A stretch of DNA of 64,000 nucleotides. Origin: Balanoglossus misakiensis. Its lineage: Eukaryota > Hemichordata. Each line of letters opens with the position of its first letter. The first letter of the stretch is position 1. The stretch spans positions 9,982,001 to 10,046,000 of the forward strand of contig CM082598.2 of NCBI GenBank assembly GCA_040954595.2. The letters are read 5' to 3'. The notes under the pieces were generated by a model. The model was not told where the DNA came from. It saw nothing but the letters and a program-made list of their open reading frames with translations, and did no database searches. Positions 22,487 to 33,433 of this stretch are shown piece by piece. The translations under genes and the position numbers were made by a program.

Positions 22487-23307
22487 TCAGCAGCACGATG
22501 GCCAACCCGCTGACATCTGTGACACAGGCCCCGAAACCTGTTCAATGCTCCTACCGGACCTCGCTGACCAGCACGGCAATTCCGGGCAATATGGCCAGTT
22601 TTACCACATGTGTAACAGGTTCGTGGTGTCCTCTGATTATAACCATCTCTGTTCTGTTGCTGTTGTGTTTGTATTGCAGCAACTGTACCTGCCAGCTTTG
22701 CCTGTCCGGTCGCAAGTTCGTCTAACTTTTTGAGCAGTTCATCAGTAACAACAGCATCCTCAGTGTTATTTGCAGCGCCACTTTCTACTATTCTGATTGA
22801 AGAGGAATCTCTCTCCAACTGTACAGCTCGTTTCACTAAGTCATCTAAAGTCTCCTTTTCAGTTGTTATCCAGGACAGTTTCCTGCTTATGTCACCATGT
22901 AATGCTGTACGGAAATGAGCAACTGCCAGTGTTAGGCGCGTTGTTTCATCTTTGACCTTGGGATAGACACGCGAAACAAGGTCTATGATGGCAAATTTCA
23001 ACTCTTGTGCTGACTCACCAGCTTTTTGCTTGCGTTCTGCCAGTTCTTGCTGATACTGTGTCGTTGTTTTCATCGACTTGAACCGATCTTTTAGGGCTTT
23101 TGACGCATTTTCAAATGTATTTGTCTGGCTGGCTTGCAGTTGCGTGAAAAAGTTCTTAGGCTCACCCTTCAAAGACAAATGGAGGCTGGCTACTTTCTTC
23201 CGTTCATCTGTAACATCTTTGGCAACAAAGTATGCCTCTACCTGACAAATATGGCTCTCAATCTCCGTACCATCACTCCCATCCCAAGTCATCAACGTGG
23301 CCGCCAT
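22441..23307 (-). CDS. Ty3/gypsy gag polyprotein
   Basis: 288 codons from an ATG in good context. A helical capsid-like region (FFTQLQASQTNTFENASKAL, then QQELAERKQKAGESAQEL) precedes two CCHC zinc knuckles, CYTCGKTGHIARNC and CHRCQRVGHRAAEC, which bind the genomic RNA. The tail overlaps the protease frame. Gag packages the element RNA into particles. The frame is intact. Confidence 0.92.
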   Translation of the reverse strand: MAATLMTWDGSDGTEIESHICQVEAYFVAKDVTDERKKVASLHLSLKGEPKNFFTQLQASQTNTFENASKALKDRFKSMKTTTQYQQELAERKQKAGESAQELKFAIIDLVSRVYPKVKDETTRLTLAVAHFRTALHGDISRKLSWITTEKETLDDLVKRAVQLERDSSSIRIVESGAANNTEDAVVTDELLKKLDELATGQAKLAGTVAAIQTQQQQNRDGYNQRTPRTCYTCGKTGHIARNCRAGQRGPVGALNRFRGLCHRCQRVGHRAAECTAPAPVQAHPGNF

Positions 23308-23444
23308 TTTGTGTTGAATGCTACACTTCTTCTGAACCGCGGGTAATGTCGATCAGTCTGGTACAGTCCCAACAAAGAAGTAACGGCCCTTCCACATGTT
23401 CCAGTCACAGCACGATCCCACCGCTGCCACCAATGTTAAGGCTC

Positions 23445-24739
23445 ACAGGTGTCATACGGTGTTTTCGTGCTTTTCTGTGTAATACCACAATGGGAAAAAG
23501 AGTTGTTTGCCGTAGTTGCAGCAACACATTACCTAGACGGGAGTCACCCGTGTGAGTTCCACAAAAATGAATGAAAGTCTATGCCACGATCATCAACATC
23601 GTACGGTGGATATGAAGCCGGTGCGGCGCCGGTGACGGCCGCGGCCGTAACTGTCAATGCATGACCGTTGAACGATAATCGGCCAGGTTCGAATCACGAG
23701 AAGACAATCCCCACCCATACAGGAAAATAGAAGCCTGTCAGCAGGAGAGGTCGACCAACAGATCGTTTATACCCGGTATTGGTGTTCATACAATGTTCCA
23801 GCGACCGCGATTTACACAGTACTGTAGACAAGTAGTAGTAGGTGAACTGGCAGGATGCGTAAACACAATTTTGCGTTGGCCGACATCATGTTGAGATTGT
23901 TTATTATTATTCACGCTTCCGCCTGGCTAACTGGTACACAGTGACCGCAAACTACGATAATTAAGGTTGACAGCAATCGATGTAAAAACTTGAACGTTCA
24001 AAATATTACCGTTACTATTTCACGTTTCTTTTTCAGTCGTATCTTTGTATGGCTTCGGCTGAACGGTCGCCATCTTTCTTTTCTAATTTCTTTGTTTACA
24101 AGTTTTACGTCGCACTATGTCCAACTCATCGGCTCCAAAACACACTGTACAAATTTTGAAACAAAATGTGTTGAATAAATTTTGCCTCGTGTGAGTGAAA
24201 ACCATTTCCAAACTTGGATATTCGTGTGTATCAATGAAAATGTTTCATGCTTTGTGAGCGTGAGTGGGTCGGCCTGGCATGATCGCCTGTTGCTGTTGGT
24301 TGTATGGTTTCATTTTGTTATAATGCAGTATGAAGCATGTCAAGGAACTTCCATGATTACAGCGACAAGTCATAAATGTTTCTGTTTGTCATCACCAAAA
24401 AGGCATAGCTTACATGTAATTCAAAAGACAGAATTTTAGTGCTGGTAGTAAATATACATCGCGGCGCGATATGTGTCATCGCTGCCGATCGGTGCTGATG
24501 GAGTTCCCTTGGCCTTGTACAATAACACACGCGTATTTTGTCTGTTGAGGCAGTCATCGAAAATCGCCAAAAGACCACGATCAGTTATCAATAAGTTGAC
24601 ATTGTCCAAGATAAGTAGATTTAGACCCAACACTCTAGACCTAAACCTCTGGGCAATATTCCACGGTTTAATCGAGGCAGCAATCATAGTATGTGTAAGC
24701 CGCTGCCATTGGTTGTGTACTGCTTGCAATGCGTAGCCG
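23445..24739. other. Expected 5' LTR and intron flank; no gene
   Basis: The 5' LTR of the retrotransposon should occupy part of this stretch, but no second copy of it was found. The rest is intron-like. Confidence 0.45.
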
Positions 24740-24748
24740 TAGCCTAAC

Positions 24749-25673
24749 TAGTCTCGGTTACCCAGACGCCTTTGCTTCTTCCGATGCTCTCCAGAAAAGG
24801 GTCTGGGGAAATGCTATTGAAAGCTTTGTAAAACAAAATGGCCGATGTCAGGATTTTGATCATCGCCTGATTGGCTGAGCTGTCAGTATGACCCGGGTCA
24901 CTGACTCTCGACCATGTGTGATTATTTGTCGTATCTTCATATCAAGAGACCGGTACTTGTTGGTTCATGCGAAAGGCAAAAGGCGTCCTCTGTTAGCATT
25001 GTTGGAGAAATTATATGAAATATCTTTGGTAGACGATTGTCGAAACTATTGCAGTGACCCGGGTCATACTGACAGCTCAGCCAATCAGGCGATGATCAAA
25101 ATCCTGACATCGGCCATTTTGTTTTACAAAGCTTTCAATAGTCTCGGTTACCCAGACGCCTTTGCTTCTTCCGATGCTCTCCAGAAAAGGGTCTGGGGAA
25201 ATGCTATTGAAAGCTTTGTAATACAAAATGGCCGATGTCAGGATTTTGATCATCGCCTGATTGGCTGAGCTGTCAGTATGACCCGGGTCATTGCAATAGT
25301 TTCGACAATCGTCTACCAAAGATATTTCATATAATTTCTCCAACAATGCTAACAGATGACGCATTTTGCCTTTCGTATCAACCAACAAGTACCGGTCTCT
25401 TGATATGAAGATACGACAAATAATCACACATTGTCGAGAGTCAGTGACCCAGGTCATACTGACAGCTCAGCCAATCAGGCGATGATCAAAATCCTGACAT
25501 CGGCCATTTTGTATTACAAAGCTTTCAATAGCATTTCCCCAGACCCTTTTCTGGAGAGCATCGGAAGAAGCAAAGGCGTCTGGGTAACCGAGACTAAGCT
25601 TTCAATAGCATTTCCCCAGACCCTTTTCTGGAGAGCATCGGAAGAAGCAAAGGCGTCTGGGTAACCGAGACTA
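24749..25673. mobile_element. Fold-back element FB1, nested palindromes
   Basis: Ends TAGTCTCGGTTACCCAGACG and CGTCTGGGTAACCGAGACTA are inverted repeats, and TAGCCTAAC at 24740-24748 and 25674-25682 is a 9-bp target duplication. The body is built from two blocks: X (24749-24898) and Y (about 24899-25052), followed by reversed X, X, reversed Y and reversed X, and an extra terminal piece of X (25597-25673). The whole is a palindrome centred near 25170. Long frames on both strands only mirror this symmetry. Confidence 0.88.
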
Positions 25674-25682
25674 TAGCCTAAC

Positions 25683-26178
25683 CGGATCTGGTGCTCTCTA
25701 CGGCGCTAACGATACCCCCTGGGCGATACCATTATTTCTTAGGGGAGGCCGAGGGGGGTGTGAGGGTGGATGTGAAAGTGGTAATTGAGTGTGACCAACA
25801 ATAAAAGACTTAAATGCTGTGTCGTCTATATATATGTGTCGAATATTTTATTTAAAAAAATCCAACTATATAAATGTTTAGGGTTAGGGTTAGGATCAGG
25901 GTTAGGATTAGGGTTAGGGTTAGGATCAGGGTTAGGAATAGGGTTAGGGTTAGGATCAGGGTTAGAAATAGGGTTAGGATTAGGCTTCGGGTTAGGGTAC
26001 AGTTTGAACACCTTTATCGGTATAAAATGTTCGGTAGAATTTATTTATTGTTGACCATGATAGCACTGACGTGTTGACACACGCAATTATCCACCCAAAC
26101 ATTCACGCACACGCCCCCCTAAGAAATAATGGTATCGCCCGGGGGGTATCGTTAGCGCCGTAGAGAGCACCAGATCCG
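25683..26178. mobile_element. Fold-back element FB2 with telomere-like core
   Basis: CGGATCTGGTGCTCTCTACG and its mirror CGTAGAGAGCACCAGATCCG form the ends; the paired arms reach about 75 bp (25683-25757, 26105-26178). CCTAAC flanks both sides (25677-25682, 26179-26184). FB2 therefore sits directly against FB1's target duplication. The loop carries the TTAGGG-type array. Confidence 0.88.
25877..26003 (+). repeat. Interstitial TTAGGG-like array
   Basis: GTTTAGGGTTAGGGTTAGGA and about 19 further hexamers, mostly TTAGGG with TTAGGA, ATCAGGG and TTAGAAA variants. It is the animal telomere motif, but degenerate and inside FB2. Confidence 0.92.
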
Positions 26179-26184
26179 CCTAAC

Positions 26185-28544
26185 CGGGCCGAGTTGTTTT
26201 TTTTCATAATCGCATCTCCCCTAGATCAGTAGATGATAAGGTAGACATATGTACGTTTATTTTGAAGGGTACGGGGATACAGAGTTGTACCCAGGCTGAC
26301 ACAGCAAAGCCGTTTAGATCACAGGCATGTATGGTTGCAATTCAACCACTGCAATGTACAGTGCTAAGTCTGTTGCAAACGTAAATGGGTTTCTCTTGTG
26401 ACGTCACGGAAATGGGCGTGGCCAAAACAGAACTTTTTTCTCAGGCCCTGAACATTTTTAAATTTAACATTTATTTATCCATATGAAATAAGTAAAAGGA
26501 CACCAGCATTTAACACACAAGCCCAATTATTATTTATCCTCAAAAGTGTGTTTCAAGGTAAGATAGGCTCTTTAAAGGCTGGTGATTGTGTTATACACAT
26601 GTGTGTAATATTATGTGTACAAACATTACGTCCAATCCAAATGTTCTGCAAATTTTGCGTTCGATGCATTCAAATAGTGGACTGCCTTTGCTTCCTTCCA
26701 TATTTCATGCACGCAGAAGGAAACTTAAGTTTTTCACCCAATTTGCTGTCTTTTTCTGATCTCCAACACAGATTATGGTCACTGCCATCTTGTCTGTTGT
26801 AATAGGACAGCACATGCCTTATGGCATTGACTTTGTACAATTTTTGTAACCAGAGTCTCATGTTGTTGGCCAAAGAGTGCCCACATTTGTCAGATAGGGT
26901 ATAGATAATATGTTGGTCTTAAAAATCGCATCAATGCAGTTGTTAAATAGAACAGTTTTATTTGCATTGACATCACTTATCTCAAATTGAAAAATGTTTC
27001 ATCTGGCCTATGGGTGGGGGTATTTACATCCATATAATGCATATTGATATATATGTTCGCACCCACTAGCAAAATGGGGACCAGTGCCCCTTAAAATGAT
27101 GTCACTCACCCGTTGGAGATATTTCATCTCCCTCCCCCCTTGCCAGAGTGGAATCCCCTCCAAATATTCTGGCAATGGGAGACTGTGTTTGTGATGTTGA
27201 AATTAAGTCAGTGATTGGGAAGTCAAGCGCCCTGCGCCATAGTCGCATTGAACTGAAATGTGACGCATTGAAATTTGTTACTTTGAGTCCGAAATACTTA
27301 GGAAAAAAATTTTTGTTTAGCATCCTCGCCTATGAGGCCATCAAGGCGTCCTATAAATAGCCTCATTTTATGGTGCCCATAGTAACACTACAAATTGCAA
27401 CAAGTAACGCAGCTCAGCGTACCGATCGCAACAAGTTATCTAAACTTGACGAAAGATGTAGCAACTTTTGTTGGAGGTCATGCCATGCGTTCGAACGCGT
27501 CTGCAAAATACTTAACTTGTACACAGGATAGCAGACGGCAGACACCCGTGATGTCGATTTTGAGAGGCCGTAGTGATGTCAAAAAGAAGCATAAAAGGAA
27601 GGCATCTCTTTTCAGCAGCAAGACTGTCGTTTCCATCATCAATTTGTGGATTTTATCAAGCATAAAATCTTCGCTTTTGCTCACTTTTGCTCGTCATGTT
27701 AAAGTTGTATGTCGCATACATAGTCAAAGCATGCCTTGCATGCTATTGTGTTATCCAATCAAGTGAGAAAAATAGCAAACATTGTTTTCAAACTTGTCCC
27801 TGTACAGCCATTCTTCAATTAATGAGTATGGTTTTAGTATAACCCAGGCAAAATCTACATCAAAATGTCTGACTATTTCCACTGACTTCGATAAACATGA
27901 CTGCATATGCATGGCACACATAGAGTATAATGCAATTCCTTTATTAAAATTATGTAAAATGACGTCACAACTTAAACCTATGCAGGCTACTCCAGTACCG
28001 TGGCAACCTTTTTCTTGAAGCTAGACTACCTAAATCATTCATAATCCCTCATTATGTAAACAAGACGTCAATTTTGAAATTTTCCTAGGAAGCTAAACAA
28101 AACTTTTTTTTGCTTAAATAGTACATAATAGTGACAAAGCTGAGAAACAGCTTGCGAGACTCCTGCTGATTCGACTTGAAGGAAAAAAACTTTCACACCA
28201 ATACCTTTGGAGACATTTGCATGGAAAGAAGAGACTGATAAACACATGTTATATAGACATGTAAATGACAATATAAACAATTTTGAACTGATGATATTTT
28301 GCATCTAAATTTCATTCGATTTTTTTGTCGATACTGTAGGGCTCATTACAAATTTTGAATGTCCCATTGAAGTTCAAAATGGCCCATTCATTTTGGCTGG
28401 GATGGGGCCATTGGCGTATTGGTGTTTTCAGACTTCCCAATCACTGATTAAGTGAGGTCGTCTCACTACTATGCTGGGAGTCATTGAAACCGATTTGAAA
28501 TAAGAGCCTGCATGACTTCACCTCTCCCTCTGTCCATATTGCAG
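26185..28544. other. NCF4-like intron with a dispersed repeat
   Basis: 26772-26865 and 29092-29187 are copies of one repeat (ATCTTGTCTGTTGTAATAGG, CCTTATGGCATTGAC, TTGTAACCAGAG). The open frame at 27395-27766 has no family features. Otherwise nothing is recognised. Confidence 0.55.
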
Positions 28545-28635
28545 ACTTGGTGTCAAACCAGAACCACCGCCAACAACAAGTGTCAAAGAAAATAAACCAG
28601 TCACTGTAGCTGCAATCACTGGACCCAAGGCCCTG
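28545..28635 (+). CDS. p40phox-like linker exon
   Basis: After ATATTGCAG the exon completes the codon split at 18218 and reads LGVKPEPPPTTSVKENKPV and TVAAITGPKAL, ending in phase 0 before GTAAGC. It is a proline-rich linker running into the SH3 domain, as in p40phox. The intron joining it to 18218 is 10.3 kb and holds the retrotransposon and both fold-back elements. Confidence 0.78.
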
Positions 28636-29302
28636 GTAAGCATGTTGAATTTTTATTGAATAAATGGACTGATAGACTTTTATAGACAGGAACACAGTCA
28701 GTGACATACAGGGGAAGAGAGGGGTGGACAATGGCAGACAGGGGAGGGGGTGTATTGACACAGACTATATAGGAGACAGGGAGACCATGACAAGACTGCA
28801 AATCAAGAAATCAGGGTTACAGATTCGAGGTCAACTTGATCTACATGTAGCTTATCAGTGTATTTTCTCTGAGTCAGCCCTATTGTGCCTTTGCATGTAG
28901 TGTGGATAATTTTCTTGGGTCACCAGTGAGTTTATTGAGTCAGATCAGTGGCACGTTATACAGGCTTAGAGGACACACTGGCCTTTATCCAAATACGTGT
29001 ATGGTCAACCAGGACGTTATTCTGTAATGCACGCGCATGGGTAAAGCTGTTAAATTTGTTCTGTATGCAAAATGCATACAGTGGTCCCAGACTATGGTCC
29101 CGCCCTCTTGTCTGTTGTATTGTAAGGACAGCACACAGCCTTATGGCATTGACCGTGTACAAATATTGTAACCAGAGATCTCTGGTTTGACACATCCGAT
29201 ATGCGCATAAGACGAACACCATCGCCCTTTAAATGTTTTGATATTTCATGCAAAGGTTTCATTTTGGTACCAACACTGCTGTGTGTTGTTTAAACACCAC
29301 AG

Positions 29303-29401
29303 GCCCTGTATGACTTTGTTGCAACGACTAGCGGAGAATTGAGTTTCAAGAAAGGTGATGTCATTCCAATAACCGGAAGAATTGATGCAAGTTGGATTGA
29401 A
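29303..29401 (+). CDS. p40phox-like SH3-domain exon
   Basis: The exon reads [20 protein letters not shown] and [13 protein letters not shown] before GTAAGA. This is the first two-thirds of an SH3 domain: ALYDF, the acidic ELSF-KGD loop and the conserved Trp. It matches p40phox (ALFDF...ELNFKAGDVI...RINKDWLEG) better than other SH3 proteins. The rest of the SH3 fold (G..G.FP..YV) and the PB1 domain were not found downstream in the window, so the gene is truncated here or rearranged. Confidence 0.83.
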
Positions 29402-29927
29402 GTAAGAATATCATTTTATTATGTTATTTCCTGGAGAATGGAGTATAAAATGAAATAGAGACTTTGAAGATGAAATTTTAATAAGGTTCCAGAATTTGCA
29501 CTGATGCAAATGCAAAATCAGCGTCGCGTCCACAGGACGTTCTATACGTGGGCGCATTTCAATGTCACGAAGTTTTGGAGCAAGACTGAAGTAGATTAAT
29601 TCTTGCGGGGATATGCATTTCTGTTGCGGAGAAAAGACTTGAATAATGCCCCAACTTTCGGCAAAATTGTTTTTGTTTTTTTTCGCTGTGTCCATTCTGC
29701 CATAAAATTAATTGTCATGATCGAAATAAAAGAATGCATAAAGCCAGTTTTGTAGCTGCATTGAAATCTAAATGAAATATTATCGTTGTTTGATCGGGGC
29801 ATCCATTGGACATAAACAGTTTCCTAACGTACTTCGATCTTCCAATAGGAGTTTGTCCCTGATAGTATAAACCTGCTATATCATCTTATGGAGAGGTAAT
29901 TCTTGCTTGTACAGGTGAACGCGTACA

Positions 29928-30245
29928 ATGAGGTTGCTGTTTGTCGTATCTGCTCTTCTGGTCATCTTGAATCGTGGCCTCGAAGCCGGGCACCCATTTC
30001 GTTCTCAGCCATGGGTTTGTTCGTCTGCCCAAATCACGGCTTACAATGACGCCATATACGACATTGTCCAAACGCACGGCGTGGAGTGTTTCGACGAGAT
30101 CATGACGTTACCCGACATATTGGAAAAGGAGGATCCGATTCACACAACGAGGTTCTTGAAAGTTGTCGGCAGCTACATCGGACCATCCAAGACATTCAGA
30201 GCTGTGGACATTGTGATTGACAAGTTGGACACACTGACAAGCCTG
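29928..30245 (+). CDS. Unrecognised secreted protein, exon 1
   Basis: The ATG opens MRLLFVVSALLVILNRGLEA, a clear signal peptide, followed by a mature part with PWVCSSAQITAYNDAIYDIV and GVECFDEIMTLPDILEKED. It ends at AAGCCTG before GTAAAG in phase 0. No family is recognised. The mature part is helical in character with single cysteines. The next exon fits in phase. Confidence 0.68.
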
Positions 30246-30743
30246 GTAAAGCCAAATAAGAACTTTAAAAAAAGACAATTATGGATAATATTTTCCCTAG
30301 GCATTCCGAACGAGTGTGGTGGAGTAATCGAAGACGAGTGCATGGTTCTAGTAACTAGACAAGTATAGAATTTTGGCGACTGTGTCAGAACATCCATTTA
30401 GTGTTGGATATGGGTTGTGAGAACGCCAGAAATTCCATCCAAAATCACCAATTCACGCTCACTCCCGTCTCTTCATCACCTTCATCATCCGACCAGCAGA
30501 CCAACTAATGTATCCCACCACTAAACATGACAACTTTTGCCTGATAGGCGAGGTGGTGAATATCGCATCGATGACAATTCACAGACGAGCAGCCTATAGC
30601 ACTGTAAGATTCAATTTCCCGGTGGTGACTTGCGGGTCCATGATGCACTGTACATATCGTGTGATATCACCTGTTTAACTTTTCCTCTCTGTTACTTATT
30701 GCTATAAGATTAGTCCATGATTGTTTCTGTTTGCATTTCACAG

Positions 30744-30826
30744 GGGTCCAAGATATCCGATGACGAACTGGTTAGAGGCTGCATGAATTGCACACTTCAC
30801 ATGTACAGACTCGTCGAAACCTTGAT
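30744..30826 (+). CDS. Unrecognised secreted protein, exon 2
   Basis: After TTGCATTTCACAG the only open frame reads GSKISDDELVRGCMNCTLHM and YRLVETL, with a CxxC pair, ending in phase 2 before a perfect GTAAGT donor. The phase agrees with exon 1. The following intron holds the M4 MITE. Confidence 0.65.
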
Positions 30827-30844
30827 GTAAGTTTGAAGAGAATA

Positions 30845-31120
30845 TTAAAGGGACAAAGTTGCTCTCTCGCCCATTTTCCCGTTTTTTTGTATTTTAATAA
30901 TACAAGAAACCGACGGTTTATGTTATTCTACATGTGGATATATAGTGAATCAACGTTCACCACACACAGATTCAATCCCACTTGTAGTCACAAGAGTGAA
31001 AAACTCACCAAAATGAATACTCGGTCTCTACTACTAGTATATATCCACATGTAGAATAAACGTTACCTTGTATTATAATTAATGGGAAAAAGGGAGCGAG
31101 AGAGAGACTTTGTCACTTTA
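30845..31120. mobile_element. Fold-back MITE, AAAGGGACAAAGTC family (M4)
   Basis: TTAAAGGGACAAAGTTGCTC and GAGACTTTGTCACTTTAA bracket it, with AATATT on both flanks. The body shares TTCTACATGTGGATATATAG and AAAATGAATACTCGGTCTCT with M1 and M3. Confidence 0.82.
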
Positions 31121-31414
31121 AATATTCTATTAGTATCTGTCCATATATTCAATATATTAATCAGGTTAACATTATTCCAATTCTCTCCGATATTGATTTC
31201 ATCTCAAAGTCAAAAATGGGATTTGATCTGCAAAAAGAATGGGCGAACAAGCCATACTAGTTTTGCATACAATCTCCAGTTCTACCAGCTTGACCCTGAA
31301 CCATTATCCGCCAGTTTTCGGAATGTGGTTTGTTTTGCTATTAAATTAAAATATTAATTCTCGTATACAGGAAAAGAAAACAGCGACTGACAATTTGTTG
31401 TCTTTCTTCAATAG

Positions 31415-31634
31415 GTGTGCCCAGAGAAAGTCTCCGAGTTTATACACTGGCATCCAGAGGGAAACGTCACATTTTTGGCAAATGCTGAATATTGTTCCTA
31501 CACACGTATCGACGATACCGACAACTGTTACTGCAAGTACTATCATCCAGAACAGAATCTGGAGTATTTACAGCATCTCGAAGTTTAATACTGAGACCAT
31601 TTTCAGAACTCCAAGAGAGATCTCGCCTGGCTAA
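31415..31634 (+). CDS. Unrecognised secreted protein, putative exon 3
   Basis: An acceptor TCTTTCTTCAATAG precedes two open frames. The frame in phase with exon 2 reads MCAQRKSPSLYTGIQRETSH and stops at 31632-31634. The other reads VCPEKVSEFIHWHPEGNVTF and later ANAEYCSYTRIDDTDNCYC, stopping at 31586-31588. The second looks more like a cysteine-bearing secreted protein but would need a different upstream phase. A missed mini-exon or a one-base error is possible. Confidence 0.45.
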
Positions 31635-31826
31635 GCAGTTTGTACGGGAGGGCATTCTCATGTGATACACAAACAAAACACGGCACAAAAGTTACATTTT
31701 TTGTTAAACTCAGTACCTATTCTAATTTCATACAAAGCTTGACTTGTATTACAGAGAAACTTTACTGGATAGTAAACTCCAAATCTCACGAATTTCGGCA
31801 AACTAGTGCAAAAAGAGGATTTAACA

Positions 31827-32842
31827 TTTTTAGGTCCCATTGGTATAGGCCTATATACCATGGGACCTTATGGGATGGGTTGCGTCTGTATGTATGGATG
31901 GATGGATGGATGTATGTATGGATGTATGTCCGTCCACATCAAAAACTTGAAAACTGCTGCGCGTATCACCTCAATATTTGGTGTGTAGGTGCAGGCTGGG
32001 CTGTAGATGGGAGTTTGCCCAAACGAAGTTGCCAGGCCCAAAAAGATGCAAATTAGTTTGTAAAATGTGAAATTGATCAAAACTCTGTAACTCAACAATT
32101 ACTGGTCAGATTGCTTTGAAAATTGATATGTATGTACCTTATGTCAACCTCACACTGACCTGTAAGTGTTAAGTTGATATCATGGATGTTTTATTTTTTA
32201 TGAATTTTTATTAAATTTATACCTTTACTTATACCTCTATGGTTAAGCTATGTCCACGTCTTATTGTGGAATTCTGGTCTGTGCAATAGTCCTGTACAGT
32301 GACTGTCTATTGGCTAGTGAGCACAATGGGGCCAAAATAAAAGGCAAATTTTTGGGCTCACCTGTAACACCTGCTTAACACATTAATTATGTGCATACCT
32401 AATTCTGGGCTAATTAATAGGGCTAGAGGTTTCGTTCTTGTGGGACATGGACCAGTATAGGGTCAAAATTTCTTGCCCAAATTTTGGGTGACCTCAGGTG
32501 ACCTTTGACCTACTTTCCTATATCTGGGCATCCGGAGCAGGTACAGACTTGGCGTTTGGAGGGTTGGGACTAAAATTGAAAAGCCAAAATATGGGTCACC
32601 TGTGACACCTGCATATCTCATTAATTATGTGCATACCTAATTACAGGCTTACCAATAGGTTGGGTTTTTGTTCAACATGGACCAGTATAGGGTCAAAATT
32701 TCTTGCCCAAATTTTGCATGACCTCAGGTGACCTTTGACCTACTTTTCCATATCTTGGCATCCAGAGCAGATATGCTTATTGCTATGTTGCTAAGCGCTA
32801 TGTCCTCAAATGGGACCACAGTGTCCTTGACGCTATTTTTTT
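31827..32842. repeat. Long non-coding repeat element, copy B
   Basis: It starts TTTTTAGGTCCCATTGG and ends ATGGGACCACAGTGTCCTTG plus ACGCTATTTTTT, the same borders as the copies at the window start. It includes a GTATGGATGGATGG microsatellite near 31893-31930 and two 237-bp modules at 32361 and 32598. Confidence 0.7.
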
Positions 32843-32981
32843 TCAAGTTCAACAACTAAACTGAGCTGCCATCAATCCATGACGACACTCGCCGACTCAA
32901 TCTTGTGTATATTTATGTATGCATGCATGTACCAGATTAAAACAGAAGATCGAATGACACAATTGCTTCTAATAAATGCTC

Positions 32982-32987
32982 TTTATT
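32982..32987 (-). promoter_or_regulatory. Candidate INTS1 polyadenylation signal
   Basis: AATAAA on the minus strand, about 320 bp after the INTS1 stop codon at 33309. This is position-based inference only. Confidence 0.35.
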
Positions 32988-33308
32988 CTTAATTTTAGTG
33001 TGAATTCTTAAATCAAGCAATGATCTCTCTGTATCAGTGTGACTATCCATATCACTCAATGAAATGTCATATTTCTTCTCTCAAAATTCAATATGCACAG
33101 AGGACTTAATAGAGGAAAAAACATTACTGAGCCTCAGATGTCAGTTGACGTATGACCTGACTGTGGGCATGTATGAGAGTCCATCACAAAAAGTAAAGAA
33201 AAGACTATTTCCATGAAGAACTGCTGTGTGTAGTAGTGGTTATATAACGACAAGATTTGAAAGATATTTTTCCCAGCTATTAATAAAGTCCACGCAAGGG
33301 GGTTCACT

Positions 33309-33433
33309 TTATGAATACACTGTGACTGATTCCATATTCAACAGTTGCAGAGTCTCTGCTATGATGGGTGCCGTGTCAAGCTTGGTGTTAATTCCAACGA
33401 TGAATGCTTTCTGCAGTAAAACATTTGCATACT
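33309..33433 (-). CDS. INTS1: INTS1 final coding exon
   Basis: INTS1 is the largest scaffold subunit of Integrator, the nuclear complex that cleaves snRNA and paused mRNA transcripts. After TTTTGTTTCAG the exon reads EYANVLLQKAFIVGINTKLD, then IIAETLQLLNMESVTVYS and TAA. Human INTS1 ends with a matching EHAAVLLHRAFLVGMY ... EALRILHMEAVM. It joins the exon ending at 33961 in phase 1. The frame is intact. Confidence 0.9.

Larger units (their letters stand above)
18600..23440 (-). mobile_element. Ty3/gypsy LTR retrotransposon, antisense in the NCF4-like intron
   Basis: Minus-strand order is gag, protease, reverse transcriptase, RNase H, integrase with a GPY/F end, the Ty3/gypsy order. A probable primer-binding region (TTGGTGGCAGCGGTGGGATC on the minus strand) lies at about 23419-23438, next to a CTTAACA sequence that could end the 5' LTR. 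Matching LTRs could not be paired by eye: text at 18251-18480 also starts with TGTTAAGG but then differs from 23437 onward. Coding frames carry two in-frame stops, so this copy is probably dead. Confidence 0.88.

Noticed and set aside
18592-23555. Several plus-strand open frames
   Set aside because: Antisense shadows of the retrotransposon gag and pol frames.
24888-25457. Two 126-codon open frames of identical protein on opposite strands
   Set aside because: They mirror each other because FB1 is a palindrome; no family features.
25785-26077. Open frames with Gly-Leu or Asn-Pro repeats
   Set aside because: Translations of the TTAGGG-like array.
27395-27766. 123-codon plus-strand frame
   Set aside because: No start context, splice signals or family features; probably chance in intron sequence.
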